64,000 nucleotides of DNA from Rotaria sp. Silwood1. Lineage: Eukaryota > Rotifera > Eurotatoria > Philodinida > Philodinidae. How positions within the stretch are numbered: the first letter of the stretch is position 1; every line of letters begins with the position of its first letter. The position numbers were made by a program, and so were the translations under genes. The notes under the pieces were generated by a model. It made no database searches, was not told the origin of the DNA, and saw only the letters and a list, made by a program, of their open reading frames with translations. Shown piece by piece: positions 23,378 to 36,906 of this stretch. Where the stretch lies: assembly GCA_905250075.1 (NCBI GenBank), contig CAJNOP010000081.1:434001-498000 (forward strand). Direction: 5' to 3'.

Positions 23378-25990
23378 TGTGATTTAATAATGGTCTGATC
23401 ATGTACTTAAGACATGTTTCAGAGAAAAGAATGAACTATTATTTACTATTTTTTCTTTTTTTTTCAATTACAATTTCATATTAGGGATGTATTTGATGTG
23501 ATTAAAAAAAGATTTTATTTTTAATTTGGTTTTTTTTGTTTCATAAAGAAATATTATGCAATATAGAAAGTGTTTATTCTTACAATAAAAAATAACATTT
23601 CATTTAAGAAATGATAATAATAAATTAGTGAATCTATTGTAAAAGATAATAAGTCTCTCTCAGATATAGTAAATAAGTGCCTCAAATTTATATGTTTTAT
23701 TGATATTGATTCATATATTTTTGTTTATGGTTTAAATTGAGAAGACAAATAAAAAAAACAAGAAGTTAGGATTTCAACAGTAGGAGAGAGAGACTTCGAT
23801 CAGTGGAAAGAATCAATTTACCTACGTAAAGATTAAATAAAAAGTAATAGAACAATGTGGAGCGAGAAATAAATAGCATTTGAATATGTACGGATAGCGC
23901 TTGAAAAACAGATATACCTGTCTACTTTTTAAATAAATAGGAATTTTTTCTTTGATAGTTCAATTTTGAACAACATTCTGAAAAGTCTGAGATAAAATGT
24001 CAATTGACTTGTGAAGTTGTTTGTATTAGATCACTTTATGAATGATATTTTTAAACGATATAATCAAATATAATTTTCTATCATAATAAAAACCAACTAT
24101 GTCAAGTAACCACAGTGCACCTCAATTGATATTCCCCATTATGTATTTCTTACTTTAGACTATTATAGTCTACTTTCTTTTCCACAAGGAGTATATAGCG
24201 ACAAAGTACACACTAAACTGCATCGCATCATGTATGATTCATATGTGATACATACAAATCAAACAACAAAAACTACATCAGAATAAAAGATGGTATTTCC
24301 TTTCACTACAATACATAACATACTCTTAGAGACAAATAGTTATAGTCCATTTGTTAAATATATTGTCACTATAAAAATACACTTTAAAAAATAATTATAT
24401 ATATTTTTATAGAACTTGAAATTCTCTATCATGTAATATATTCTTTTCTAACCTTGCGTTCATTTGCTGCAACAAAAAATTTCACGGCTAGACAACCATA
24501 TGTTGAATGAGAGAGAATTTCAAGCGCCACCAGAACGTATAATGTCTTTTGTTAAATCATGTTCCAAAAGGAATAATAATTTGACAAACAACTATAAAAT
24601 TGGCGAAAAAACGTAACTTCATAAATTGCTTTCAGATGAGGGTACATTCGATGTATCCAAATTTCTTTTTACAATAAATAAAGATAAGATAGAAGATTTA
24701 TATAGAGGATGATAGAGAATTTCAATCTCTATCAGAATATATATAGTTATTTTTTAAAGTATATTTTTCTAGTGGCAATATATTTAATAAATGGACTATA
24801 GCTATTTTTATCCCGGAGGTATATATTGTGGTGAGAGAAAATACCATCATTTATTTTGATGTATTTGTCTTGTTTATTTCTATGTATCGTATATGATCAA
24901 TATTTGATGTAATGCAGTTTACTCTGTACTTCCTCTCAATATAATGAGTGTTGAAAAGAAAGTAGACTATACTAGTCTAAAGTAAGAAATAAATGGGGAG
25001 AAATATCAATTGCGAGGTTCAGTAGTTAAATTGTAGAACAAAGGACAAATCTGTTAATGAGAGGACATGGTCGGATATTCAAGTAGATGGCACACAAGCT
25101 AAACACGTTGTACAAAACGCATCCTCAAACTAGACTTATCGGTTATGGAACATAAAGCTTTCGAATTATTTGAACTGTCAAATGTAACGAAGAAAGTGTT
25201 CTAGTGCATAAGAAGTCTCGACTTGGTTTTCACTCATTTTCATTGATTTTTTAAATTTCCAATACATTCTAATTTTCTATCAAGGACAGAAATAGAAGTG
25301 CAGATGTCAAGAAGACCTTCGATATGACGAAAATTTTTGAAAGATGCTAGCAACATTTCATCTAATGCATATTCAATGTTGTTGCTGAAACTTGTTTCTA
25401 ACATATTGTGACCACTAGCAGAGTGCAAGTTTTGAGGAAATGTTGAACGCATTTTCGAAAATTTATGAGCAAACCAACAATAAAATGCTGAAGAAAAATA
25501 AAAGTTTTGCAAGATAGAGGTTAATTCTCTTGATCATCTTTGCTCAGGACACTCCTGATTGCTAAAGCTTGTCGCACCCAAAAGACTCTACTGATCAGAA
25601 GTCTTGTATTTTTTTCATTATGTCGAAAAAGAAAATCGAACTCTTCCTTTGAAATTGTTATTTTGGGGAGCGAATTGAGAAAGAGCAGTACTTCATATTG
25701 AAGTTTTGAAAAACGAAATTGATCATTTAATAAACATGGGACTTTGTAATAAGGTTTAAACGAAAATCGTTTGACTCGACAATCATTAGATCATCGGAAC
25801 ACAAAATAGCGACTTCGAGTTATATGTTGAGAAAGAAATTTACTGAATCTATTAGTAATAAATATTTCATAGAATGTCATTCTTTATATTCAAGTAACAT
25901 AAATAAATTACTTCTGATTGGATTGATCGTAGGCGCCATTGATAATTCTAAAAGTTGCACAATGATCTCATTTACTTTTTAAGATTGAAT
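23378..25990. other. Spacer holding a 900-bp foldback element
   Basis: No coding region supported. The main content is the inverted-repeat structure at about 24118-25018, listed separately. The rest is AT-rich 3' flank of the transporter and 5' flank of the PKA regulatory subunit gene. No TATA box was identified with confidence before 25991. Confidence 0.6.
24118..25018. mobile_element. Large foldback element, arms about 330 bases
   Basis: The left arm (about 24118-24450) and the reverse complement of the right arm (about 24700-25018) match across their length with small gaps. Both contain CAATTGATAT near the end, TTTCTTACTTTAGACTA, GATGGTATTTxCTxTCAC, ATAGTCCATTT and TGAAATTCTCTATC in the same order. 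A spacer of about 250 bases lies in the middle. No transposase frame is present. The arms could form a very long hairpin in RNA or DNA. This is best read as a non-autonomous foldback DNA transposon; superfamily unresolved. Confidence 0.8.
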
Positions 25991-28055
25991 ATGAATTATA
26001 GTATGAATGATGTCACGATTCCTAACGGTCTACGTGAAATGCTTGAAGGTTTTGTTCGATCTGTTATTTTATCAAAAATAAAATCTCGTGATTTATATAA
26101 ATATGCTTATCAATATTTTCGTGAATATTATTTATCAAATAAAACTTCAACTAAGATTATGATTAGTGATGATATAATGGATGATCAAACTGAAGAATCT
26201 ATACGTGCAGCATATGAAAATCTAGATGAATATGAAAATCGTTATATAACACGAGCAGTTTTATTTGGTGATACATTTAATCCTGAAATTGACAAACTTA
26301 ATTTACCAAAAATAAAAAATGAAAAAAGTTTTGAAGAATATGATTTTCTTCAACAATCAATTCCAAAAACATTACCATTTCGTGCACTTGATTATGAACA
26401 AATAGAACAAGTTGTTCAACATTTTGAATTATATCATGTTAAATCGGAACAAATATTAATGAGAGAAAAAGAACAAGGAGATTATTTTTATCTTGTTCAA
26501 ACAGGCATCTATGAAGCATTAATTAATGATAAACAAGTAAAAATTTGTAAGACTTTCTTTTTCTTTTTTTTTTTATGAAACGTACGTATTTTTTATATTT
26601 AGATAATAATGAAGGTTCATTTGGTGAATTAGCTTTACTTTATAATCAAACACGTTTAGCAACAATTCGAGCATTAACCGATGGAAAATTATGGCGTTTG
26701 AATCGTGAAATATTTTCTCAAGTAGCTCGATTTGTAGCATTTAAGAAACGTCAACGTCATTTAGAATTTATTAAAAAATGTCAAATTTTACAAAATATGA
26801 ATGAAAAAGAAATGTTAGATGTGGCTGATGCACTCAAATGTGAAGAATATAAACGTGGTGATACCATAATTTATGAAGGAGATCTTGCTGATGCAAGTAA
26901 ACAAAAATACGAAAAAATAGCTGAAAGTTTCCTGTCAGATAAGATAATCACTCTTCATTTGAAAAAGTCAAATATATCATTTTGTAGAGCAATTCTGCAT
27001 ATTGCAGCAAGTGTCGATGATATGATCAAATATTCTGACTTAGTAGATCACTCTAAACTAACGTATCTTCAACTTTGTTTAAAGTTACTTCAATAAAGTT
27101 TTGTCTGGTCTTCAGTGGTGTATATCTAATAATATTCACAATTGATTTCTTCGTATCCAAAACTATAGTATTTTTACTAATCAGTTTCTGTGATTTTTAG
27201 CTTTTAGATGTTTTGAATTTTTCGATACTATTCCTAAGAGCAAAGGTGATTAACCATGCAACTTTCCTAGAAATTGTATGCCACTAAGCTCTGTAAGTTT
27301 ATCAATTGATTATCTTCTAAATTCATGTGCTTGGTAGTAAAATCGTCCATCCAATGCCCAAAAAAAAAGTCCAAATTCTCGATTTCAAAGCACAGAAAAC
27401 TATCAGTTTTGAAATAAATACTTTTTAAGTAAAAAAAAAAAACGTTTTCACACAACTGAAGACCAGACAAAACTCTATTGAAACAACTTTAAACAAAATT
27501 TGATATAACTCAGTTCGAAGAGACATACTAAGCCAGAAGATTTGATCATATCATCTACAATTGCTATAATATCTCTTAAGTGGTATATGACTGCTCCAAA
27601 TATCAAAAGTTGATGAAAACACAATATCCTATAAACCATTTAGTGCTTCACAAATTGCTCTACAAAACAGTGCAGTCGGTATTTTCAATGAAGAGTAGTC
27701 ACTCTATCCAACAATATCGCTTAATCGCTTCTTCTCATTATAAACTATTTTGATAATATTCTTTGTAGTGTATTTTGTGAAATCTGGTAGTGTAGAAATT
27801 CGTATACGTGAATCGTCAAATAAATCTGATTTTATTGTTGTTAAAATATGTCAATCGGGTGATTATTTCGGTGAACGAGCTTTATTATATAATGAACGTC
27901 GTGCTGCAACAGCTGTTGCAATAACCTATTGTCAATTATTAGTACTTGATCGAGCTGATTTTAATCGTTTATTAGGTAGTGCGAAAGATGTATTAAAACG
28001 TAAAGCAAAAGATTACAAAACTATCGTTAAAGATATACAAAATAAACATATGTAA
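25991..28055 (+). CDS. cAMP-dependent protein kinase regulatory subunit, type II-like (378 aa, 3 exons)
   Basis: Regulatory subunit of PKA: it binds and inhibits the catalytic subunit and releases it on cAMP binding. Exons 25991-26546, 26603-26896 and 27769-28055 join in phase (1137 bases). The N-terminus is a dimerisation/docking domain (IPNGLREMLEGFVRSV, about residues 9-50). The hinge continues into DTFNPE, which matches the TYNP-type sequence after the RII autoinhibitor site. Two cyclic-nucleotide domains follow with phosphate-binding cassettes FGELALLYNQTRLAT and FGERALLYNERRAAT; each keeps the Glu and Arg that contact cAMP. The inhibitor segment reads TRAVLFG instead of RRxSx, so one Arg is lost and the phospho-acceptor position is Val. 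The 872-base second intron contains a foldback repeat. A second gene begins 105 bases after the stop on the same strand. Start chosen as the first ATG in frame; ATG 26003 is an alternative. Confidence 0.93.
26935..27719. repeat. Foldback repeat inside the PKA-R intron
   Basis: About 26935-27120 is matched by the reverse complement of about 27450-27719. Shared words in order are CACTCTTCATT / ACTACTCTTCATT, TTTTGTAGAGCAATT, GATGATATGATCAAAT, TTTGTTTAAAGTT and GTTTTGTCTGGTCTTCAGT. The right arm carries about 60 extra bases. The structure lies wholly within the intron 26897-27768. No coding capacity was found; it is probably a non-autonomous inverted-repeat transposon. Confidence 0.75.
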
Positions 28056-28160
28056 TTATATTCATTTTCTTGTCTTTTTGTTGATTTAATATAGAAGAAA
28101 AAGAATAAAAATAAGACGAATCAAGCTGATGCCACTAATTGTAGTTACTCCAATCGAAAG

Positions 28161-28793
28161 ATGAATGAAACATCGATTATAAGCGAACAGTGGCTTAATG
28201 AAATTCAATTTGGTAATGTAGGTGCAGCTTTATTTATTATAGCTTATATTGGTTTTTATGGATTTGGAATCATGTCTTTTTTTATTCAACAATTAAAAGA
28301 AACTCAACGACAACGTTCTGATATGCCATCATATTTTTTAAAAACACTTTGGGATGTACCAAATAAAAATAAACTTTATGGTTTGTAATTAATAAAAGAT
28401 GATTTTATTTTTTATTGAGTTCTTTATTCTTTTTTTTTTATTGTAGAAGAATTAGCTGATGTTGAACGTTTAAAACGAATATTTCGTTGTTATTTTGTTG
28501 ATCATGAATCATATGCGACAATAACAAATGATGAACTTCAAGCTATTATTGACGAACGTGCCAGTGCATGTGCTTTAAAATATCGAGAAAAATTACGACG
28601 TCTTCATTTATCACATACAGATTATTATATAGATACAATTCACCGTTTATCCCAAATTGGTACTGATGTTCAAGAACAAGTTTCAAAATCAAAATCAATA
28701 ACATTAACACGTACAACTAATATGAAAACAAGTATTGAATATTTAAAAGAAGAAGATTCTGATGATCATCTATTGTCTATATCTGTTGTTTGA
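28161..28793 (+). CDS. Small single-pass membrane protein, possibly KCNE-like (188 aa, 2 exons)
   Basis: Exons 28161-28380 and 28447-28793 join in phase (567 bases) across a 66-base intron. The product has a short N-terminus with a glycosylation sequon (NET at residue 2), one hydrophobic span at about residues 20-42 (AALFIIAYIGFYGFGIMSFF), then a long charged cytoplasmic part (KETQRQRS, LRRLHLSHTDYY, KEEDSDDH). The order glycosylated ectodomain, single span with GF(Y/F)GFxxGIM, then a basic juxtamembrane stretch recalls KCNE potassium-channel beta subunits (GFFGFFTLGIM in KCNE1), but this is a weak by-eye likeness. It starts only 105 bases after the PKA-R stop, with an acceptor-like AATATAG at 28088-28094, and its stop is 44 bases from the stop of the convergent minus-strand gene. 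It could equally be an unnamed lineage-specific protein. Confidence 0.78.
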
Positions 28794-28837
28794 GAGAAGT
28801 TTTTTGTTTCTTTTTTTTTTGTCTTTTGAAATTTTAA

Positions 28838-30475
28838 TTAAATATTTCGATTTTGCATACGCCAATTTTCTTCCATTTTACGTTCTCGATTTCCCCATCC
28901 AAAACTGGATCCATTTGAACGTATATTTCCTGTTGAATTGACTGCTCGTGAGTTCATTATATTATTGTTTGATGTTGCGAGAGATGTCGATGTTGATTGA
29001 TGTATTGGCATAGTATTCGCAGTTGATGATGGAGTTAATGCAGCTAACATAGCCGAAATCTTTTGTGAAGAGACATTCTAATAGAGAATAAAAAAAATAT
29101 TGATTCAACAATAAGAGAAATACAAACAGAAACAATTTAATATGATCTGTGCTATAAGATTTTAGATAGTTTGAAGTTGCGCGAGATACAATATTACCAA
29201 GGGAACTTTTCTTAAATGAGATACCGACGATTCAAAATTTGAGCAAAACTTTTTTTCATCATAGTTGGATAGAGCTAGTCAAGTTATCTCTAGCTGATGT
29301 GTGTTTTGATCTACTAGTTGAACGATATTTTTATAGTGAATCTTAGAAACATTAAATTAGAAAAATCCAACAAGTCTATAAAAATTCAACTATGCCCAAA
29401 GTATCAAGTTTTGGTAGCCTCGGTATTTATGCAACTTTGTTTTTATTGGTCATATAATTTGAAAAGAAATTCAGCATGCGTTTCGAAAAAAAATTGTTTG
29501 ATTGTTGAGAAAATAGTGTTTAGCATCAGTAGAAGAATCTGCAACGAATAGCATACTCCATACTGAAAAACAGAGTTTCATCAAATTTCGATCCTTACAC
29601 TTCGTTATGGATACTTTCGAATACTCCTACCTGTACTTTACAGAAGATCAATAATTGAGGAAAACTTACATGTACTTTAAGTACGAAGTACGCTATTCGA
29701 TGTAAGTTTTGAATGTAATCTTCAAATCAAAAATTCATATTTCTAGGAAAGAGCAGATTTCCTCAGCAATAAAAGAATATTACACAAAAACCGTGAGTCA
29801 TTGTTTTCCTAACCATATAACAACTAAAATGAGAAAACCTCGGACAAATCTTAAGACTATCGCGACTTGATGCTGTGGCATATATCAATTTCTATATGAT
29901 TTTTTGCAAGTGAATTTTCCTAGGATTTGCTACAAAAGCATTACTCAAATATGTCCAAAAAGAACATGGCTTATAAGTAATTCAACGATGGAAAAAATTT
30001 TTTCACACAAAGTTTGAGTTTCTGGCACCTTACTTCAAAATCAGCCTATGTTATATTTCATTTCCAATTTATTTTATTCTATTAAATTCAAATCAAAATT
30101 ATCCTATATTCTTTGAATGAAGATTACGAGAAAAATAATTATGTAAAATACAGACAAAGAAAGATAATCACTATTTAATTATCTATTTTTGATGATTTCA
30201 GAAAAAAAAGTACTTATAAAACAAATCAAATATAACATACTAATGAAGGCATCAAAAGTGGATGAATCAATTGTTGTTGTTGTTGTCCAATCATTGTCGA
30301 TGTTAGATTACTTCCTTCAGCTGTCTTCTCATTAACAACATTTTGATTGTGCATCTGAACTATTCTCTTTAGTTTACTTCTATTTCTATGAATAAAATCT
30401 TACTAAATTTCGTTGTAAATTAGCCAACAATAAAACTTTAGCTGTTAATTCAGGATTGAGTGATTGAAAGCTCAT
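28838..30475 (-). CDS. Small Ser/Asn/Gln-rich protein, family not recognised (141 aa, 3 exons)
   Basis: Exons 30404-30475, 30241-30354 and 28838-29077 join in phase 0 throughout (426 bases). The product starts MSFQSLNPELTAKVLLANLQ, a likely amphipathic helix, followed by HNQNVVNEK, a five-Gln run, and a Ser/Thr/Asn-rich middle. It ends in a basic, Trp-containing tail (SSFGWGNRERKMEENW, MQNRN). There is no signal peptide or membrane span. The start AxVLLANLQRNLMHNQN faintly resembles the start of SOSS-complex subunit C, but the rest does not align by eye, so no name is given. The exon-2 start follows a TTCAG acceptor that falls exactly on an in-frame ATG. The gene lies downstream of BiP on the same strand and converges on the small membrane-protein gene. 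Confidence 0.65.
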
Positions 30476-30918
30476 AATTTTTGTTTTTTTTTTTTTGAAA
30501 ATGTATTTAATCAATCAAGTATAATTCAATATCAATAAATAAATATAATATGTTTGAATATGTATATATATATATATATATATTTGAACACACGATAGAT
30601 TCTTCAATATGAATGTAATGTATAAACAGAATTAAAAGACACACAACAACGACAACAATAGTCAGACAGCTGTTGAAATATTTATTTTTTTAACGGAGAA
30701 ATTCTATCGAAATATTTTCACCGCGCTTATTCTATTCTTTACTTAACGACAATATCTATGAAGTTTTGAATTTAAATATATATTTCAAAACAGGTTCAGA
30801 TAACAATGGAGCGAGGAAGAGAAAAAAAAAACAAAACAACATGGAAGAAACGAACACGTAAAACTAACTTCACTAAAAAAAAAAGATAAACTTTCTTCTT
30901 TTTCTTTGGTAAAAATGT
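30476..30918. other. Spacer between BiP and the small Ser/Asn/Gln-rich gene
   Basis: AT-rich, 443 bases, no coding frame. It contains an (AT)n microsatellite at about 30560-30583 and must hold both the 3' flank of BiP and the 5' flank of the next minus-strand gene. Confidence 0.6.
30560..30583. repeat. (TA)n microsatellite
   Basis: An uninterrupted TA run of about 12 units lies in the spacer between two minus-strand genes. Confidence 0.9.
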
Positions 30919-33172
<2,254 letters not shown>

Positions 33173-33253
33173 AATGGTTATTATTAACTAGAAGAGATTT
33201 AATTTTATCTGAAATAATTTAATGTATCAATAAAAAAACTACTTGTTTGTCTT

Positions 33254-33262
33254 ATTTATATA
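33254..33262 (-). promoter_or_regulatory. TATA box of BiP
   Basis: On the minus strand the sequence reads TTTATATATAAATAAG, with TATATAAAT at these positions, 82 bases before the BiP start codon. A TCTCTTCTAG acceptor-like site also lies 18 bases before the ATG. Confidence 0.5.
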
Positions 33263-33360
33263 TAAACGAAAAAGTATTATTTTAAATTACGTGTCAATCG
33301 ATAACAATGAATATGCTTATTATTCGTTTGGATTATGTGAAGATGTGCAATAGGTATCGA

Positions 33361-33371
33361 ATGCCACGTAA
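33361..33371 (-). promoter_or_regulatory. Candidate UPR element (ACGTGGCA)
   Basis: On the BiP sense strand the sequence is TTACGTGGCAT, about 190 bases before the start codon and about 105 before the TATA box. ACGTGG is the core of the XBP1/ATF6-type unfolded-protein-response element. A second ACGTG-type word, ATTGACACGTAA, is at 33289-33300. The CCAAT partner of a classical ERSE at nine bases is not present. Confidence 0.35.
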
Positions 33372-33668
33372 AGAAGAACGATTCGTCTATCAGTAAAGAC
33401 GATATTTACATCGCCCTCCATTCAATTATACAGCTGTTTAAACGAGTAATCAAATGGTTGGTAGTTGACGTAAGGCAATCAGTATATTTGAAATAGAATC
33501 GAAATGCATGAACAAATAATTATATTCATCTAAACATAGAATTTTACTATTTTACTAAAAAACATAATAAACATGCTGTATAAATTATTGTTTTATAGAT
33601 GGTGCTAATATCTATTCAATAAATAAGAAAAAACTATATATTCTACGTCTAAAGAGTTTATATCAAAG

Positions 33669-33741
33669 GTCCAAACAGGCCACGATGCCTGCCGACCTGT
33701 CTGGGCCTACCTGTCACAGGCAGACCGCCTGGTCTGTCTAC
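33669..33741. repeat. GC-rich patch of CAGGC/CCTG repeats
   Basis: In otherwise very AT-rich DNA this 73-base patch repeats CAGGC, GCCTG and CCTGTC words in both orientations (ACAGGCCACGATGCC, CCGACCTGTCTGGGCC, TGTCACAGGCAGACCGCC). It is probably the remnant of a GC-rich mobile element. No coding or RNA identity could be given. Confidence 0.5.
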
Positions 33742-35486
33742 TTTTTCTTCGAAATCGAAGTTTCATCTGCAAGTTTCATGATTTTATTAGCAAATAGATA
33801 CAACCTTCATTAATTTTCAAAAAATCACATTTAAGCGCGATGAATCAGACAAATACTGCGGAATGAGTATTAAAGATACTTATAGGAAATCAATACCCTT
33901 CCCATTCTGAAGAGATGATGAGCACAAATTTTCATAGTTATCATTATCTACTTGCAATGTTTCTCAATTTAAGTTAAATTAATTGATTCTAAATCATTTT
34001 TTCTGTTGCAGATTTACCACTGATTGAATTCTGTTTCTTTCTTGATCCCGATGCTTTCAGTGATAATGTGATCTGGCATGAGAAGTTCACTGAAAATATT
34101 TTTGAACAAAAACCAGATATCTTTCCCAACTTGACTATCTTAGCATTGTTTTTATTTTGTCTACGTATCACCAATGTTCAGTTCGTAAACTCTTAATCAG
34201 TAATGAAACTTTTCAACATATGCGGGCACCTGTGAAATTGTCAATAACCATAGACACCACCAACTTTGTTAAAAGGATAGAGTTCGAAATTGATATTATT
34301 TACACATCCCTACTGCGTCGCGCGTTTTTTTGATTGATATGAAGTTTGCGACAAGAAAAACGATACATTCGTTTAACTTTAGTTAATTTTTTCCAATAAT
34401 CCGAGTTGCAGTTTGAACAAAGATATATTCATTATAACTTCATGAATATTCGATTAGTGATCATTCACACTGTAGGTACTGTGTTTGGTTTTCTGACAGA
34501 AAAATATTTCTTATTGAGTTCACGATTGAATTCGACCAAGTTCAATGTCAATCATAAAATAAAACTTAGATTGTACACACCTGGTAAGTCATTAAATTAT
34601 AAAAGAAATTATATTATTCTGTTTCTTTATGGTAATTGATGTATGAAATACATATGTTTGTTTGAAAATTGAATACCTAGTGAAAAATGTATTAGACTCA
34701 GAAATTAACGTTTGAAATATGTACTGTGTTGTTACGAAACAAGTTCAGACTTGATTTTCCTTTGAAAAATTCATTTTGAACAAGGATAGTATTTTCTCAC
34801 AGATTCAAACGTATTGGTTGAATGGAAATATTATATAATACAAAATTGATAGATAAATGTAATGTTAAAAAGTAAAAGTATAATTTAATTTATATTTTAC
34901 TAACTTACAAGGTGCGAATAATTTTATATATACACAAATTAAATTAATAATAGACATAAATTGACATAGCTGTGCATTAGCATGATGATTTATACATGCT
35001 TTATGTTTCACAGTATTTTAGTTCTATTGTGCATTCACATAAGCGACATGATGCGAATTCATTTTGTTAGACGTTACATCGTATAAATTAGTTTTAACAA
35101 ATACACGTTGTTTCTCTATTCAATGAAAGAAAGTATGAAAATTAGAATTGATTAGAATCAAGCATGTTTCCATTACTAAAAATGCTTTTGTATGTTAGAT
35201 AATACGCAGAACAGCTAATGAAAATGAAACTTCTTGATATGCTTTTGACACTGATGACAATATAATTATTACAAATTTGTTGTCTAGTTGAGAATAATTT
35301 CTTTTTACCCATTGATAAGAAAAAAAAAGAAACAATAATGTATAGTCGTTATCAGAATTAATTTTATTTTTGTTTCCCAAAGTTTTCAATAAAAATTTGT
35401 AGTTCCAGACTGTTGTCTAACATAATAAAGCAAGGTCTTCTAAAACGGTTTTTGAAACTAACTGACTTGGTAAGTTTTTTTCACTA

Positions 35487-35683
35487 CAGTGGCGAATCCA
35501 GAGTTTTTATGATAGGGCAATTCGATGGAGATGGAAAGGTAATCATGAACATAAAACATGTTTTTGAAGTTCATTAGAGATAGTATGAACTCATTTTTAA
35601 GCATTTTCTGCTAGAAAAAAACCAACAATAAATCTTTTGCAAGGGAGGATTGCCCCTAGTGTTTCCCGCTAAATCTGCCACTG
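35487..35683. mobile_element. hAT-like MITE, 197 bp, second copy, with 8-bp target-site duplication
   Basis: The ends are CAGTGGCGAATCCAGAG and CTAAATCTGCCACTG, inverted copies and the same family as the element at 8073. The flanks are perfect 8-bp direct repeats TTTCACTA (35479-35486 and 35684-35691). The interior contains GGGCAATTCGATGG and the inverted-type word GGATTGCCCCTAG but no transposase. Two independent 8-bp duplications support an hAT-type transposase acting in trans. Confidence 0.9.
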
Positions 35684-36872
35684 TTTCACTATTATCTTAT
35701 ACGTATTAATTCATATTAATATTTGGTTTAGTCAAGTGGAAACAACTTACTTTTATGACTTCATTGACTATTAAAGTCATGATAGTTAAAAAATCATCTC
35801 GGCATGGTTAAACGTTGCGAAATGCACAAAATGAAATTTTTGTAAGAAAAACTCAGAGTTAAACACTTAGCTAGAAAATGAAACGACATACAAATCTATG
35901 TTTTATATAAAAATCGATCAATTTTGAACAAGTTCTCAGAATATCAGTTCATTTCTTAGAAAATATAATGACGTCGAACGAAAATTTAAAAACACTATTC
36001 ATTAAGAATTTTCATCCTTTTTTTTTCAAAAATCACAGTTTGAGTCAGAACAAAAGCAAAATAAAGTCAAAATCACCGAGATATTCGTCATCAATATCAA
36101 ATTCTGCATCAAGGGACGAATATCTTACTAGAATCTAAGAAAAGCTTTTTGCAAGAAAATCAAACTCGAAGTTTCTTAAGTTAAATATTTCAGTTTGTTC
36201 AGAATTCGATGGAAGGTCCGAGGAGATATATATTTATGAATATAAAGAACATAATATGTTTAATAATTTAATATCATCGTAATTTTCAGTTACTAATGAA
36301 ATTTCATGATACAGCTTTTCTACAAAATGTGAAAATGAAGTAAAACAATGCTTAATATGGGTGTGCTCAATAGAGCTCGTAGATATGTGTTTGAGCAATT
36401 CTTTTTTGCCATTTTTATTTCAGATTTCGACCATCATAATATTAAGAAAGCTTAGTAACTCTTTACAAAGCGCTTCAGAATTTATTGTTCCGTAATTTAA
36501 TTGAGATTTCACTATCCATTCTCGTTTTTCCTTATTTAAATGTCGATTGAACGACATAAGAATGCGACTGATGGTTCAATGTTTCAAATTATAAATTTAT
36601 TTTTGATTCCATTAAAATGTGTTGTTATAGTTCATCATTATAGCTCTTTACACTTAATGTAGGATTTAATCAATTTTCCAAAGAGAAAAAAGTTTGTTTG
36701 CTTTTCAACTTATTCTTATCGAATTTCATATATGACTGCCTACTTTTGATAATTTCACTTTAGACTCGTGATATTCCATATAACTTTGGTATTATTTATC
36801 TTATAATTTTGATAAATTTTGAAGATAGGTCATGAGTACAATTTATACCTTTGCTAAAACATTCAAGGCTTT

Positions 36873-36875
<3 letters not shown>

Positions 36876-36902
<27 letters not shown>
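36876..36902. repeat. (AT)n microsatellite
   Basis: An uninterrupted alternating AT run of about 13 units in the gene-poor spacer. Confidence 0.9.

Positions 36903-36906
<4 letters not shown>

Noticed and set aside
26897-27096. Extension of the second PKA-R exon as an open frame past the donor at 26897
   Set aside because: The extension is intronic foldback sequence; the GTAAAC donor with phase match to 27769 restores the conserved cAMP domain.
33340-33371. Classical ERSE (CCAAT-N9-CCACG) upstream of BiP
   Set aside because: GCAAT is 12, not 9, bases from CCACG and is not CCAAT; only the ACGTGG core is reported.
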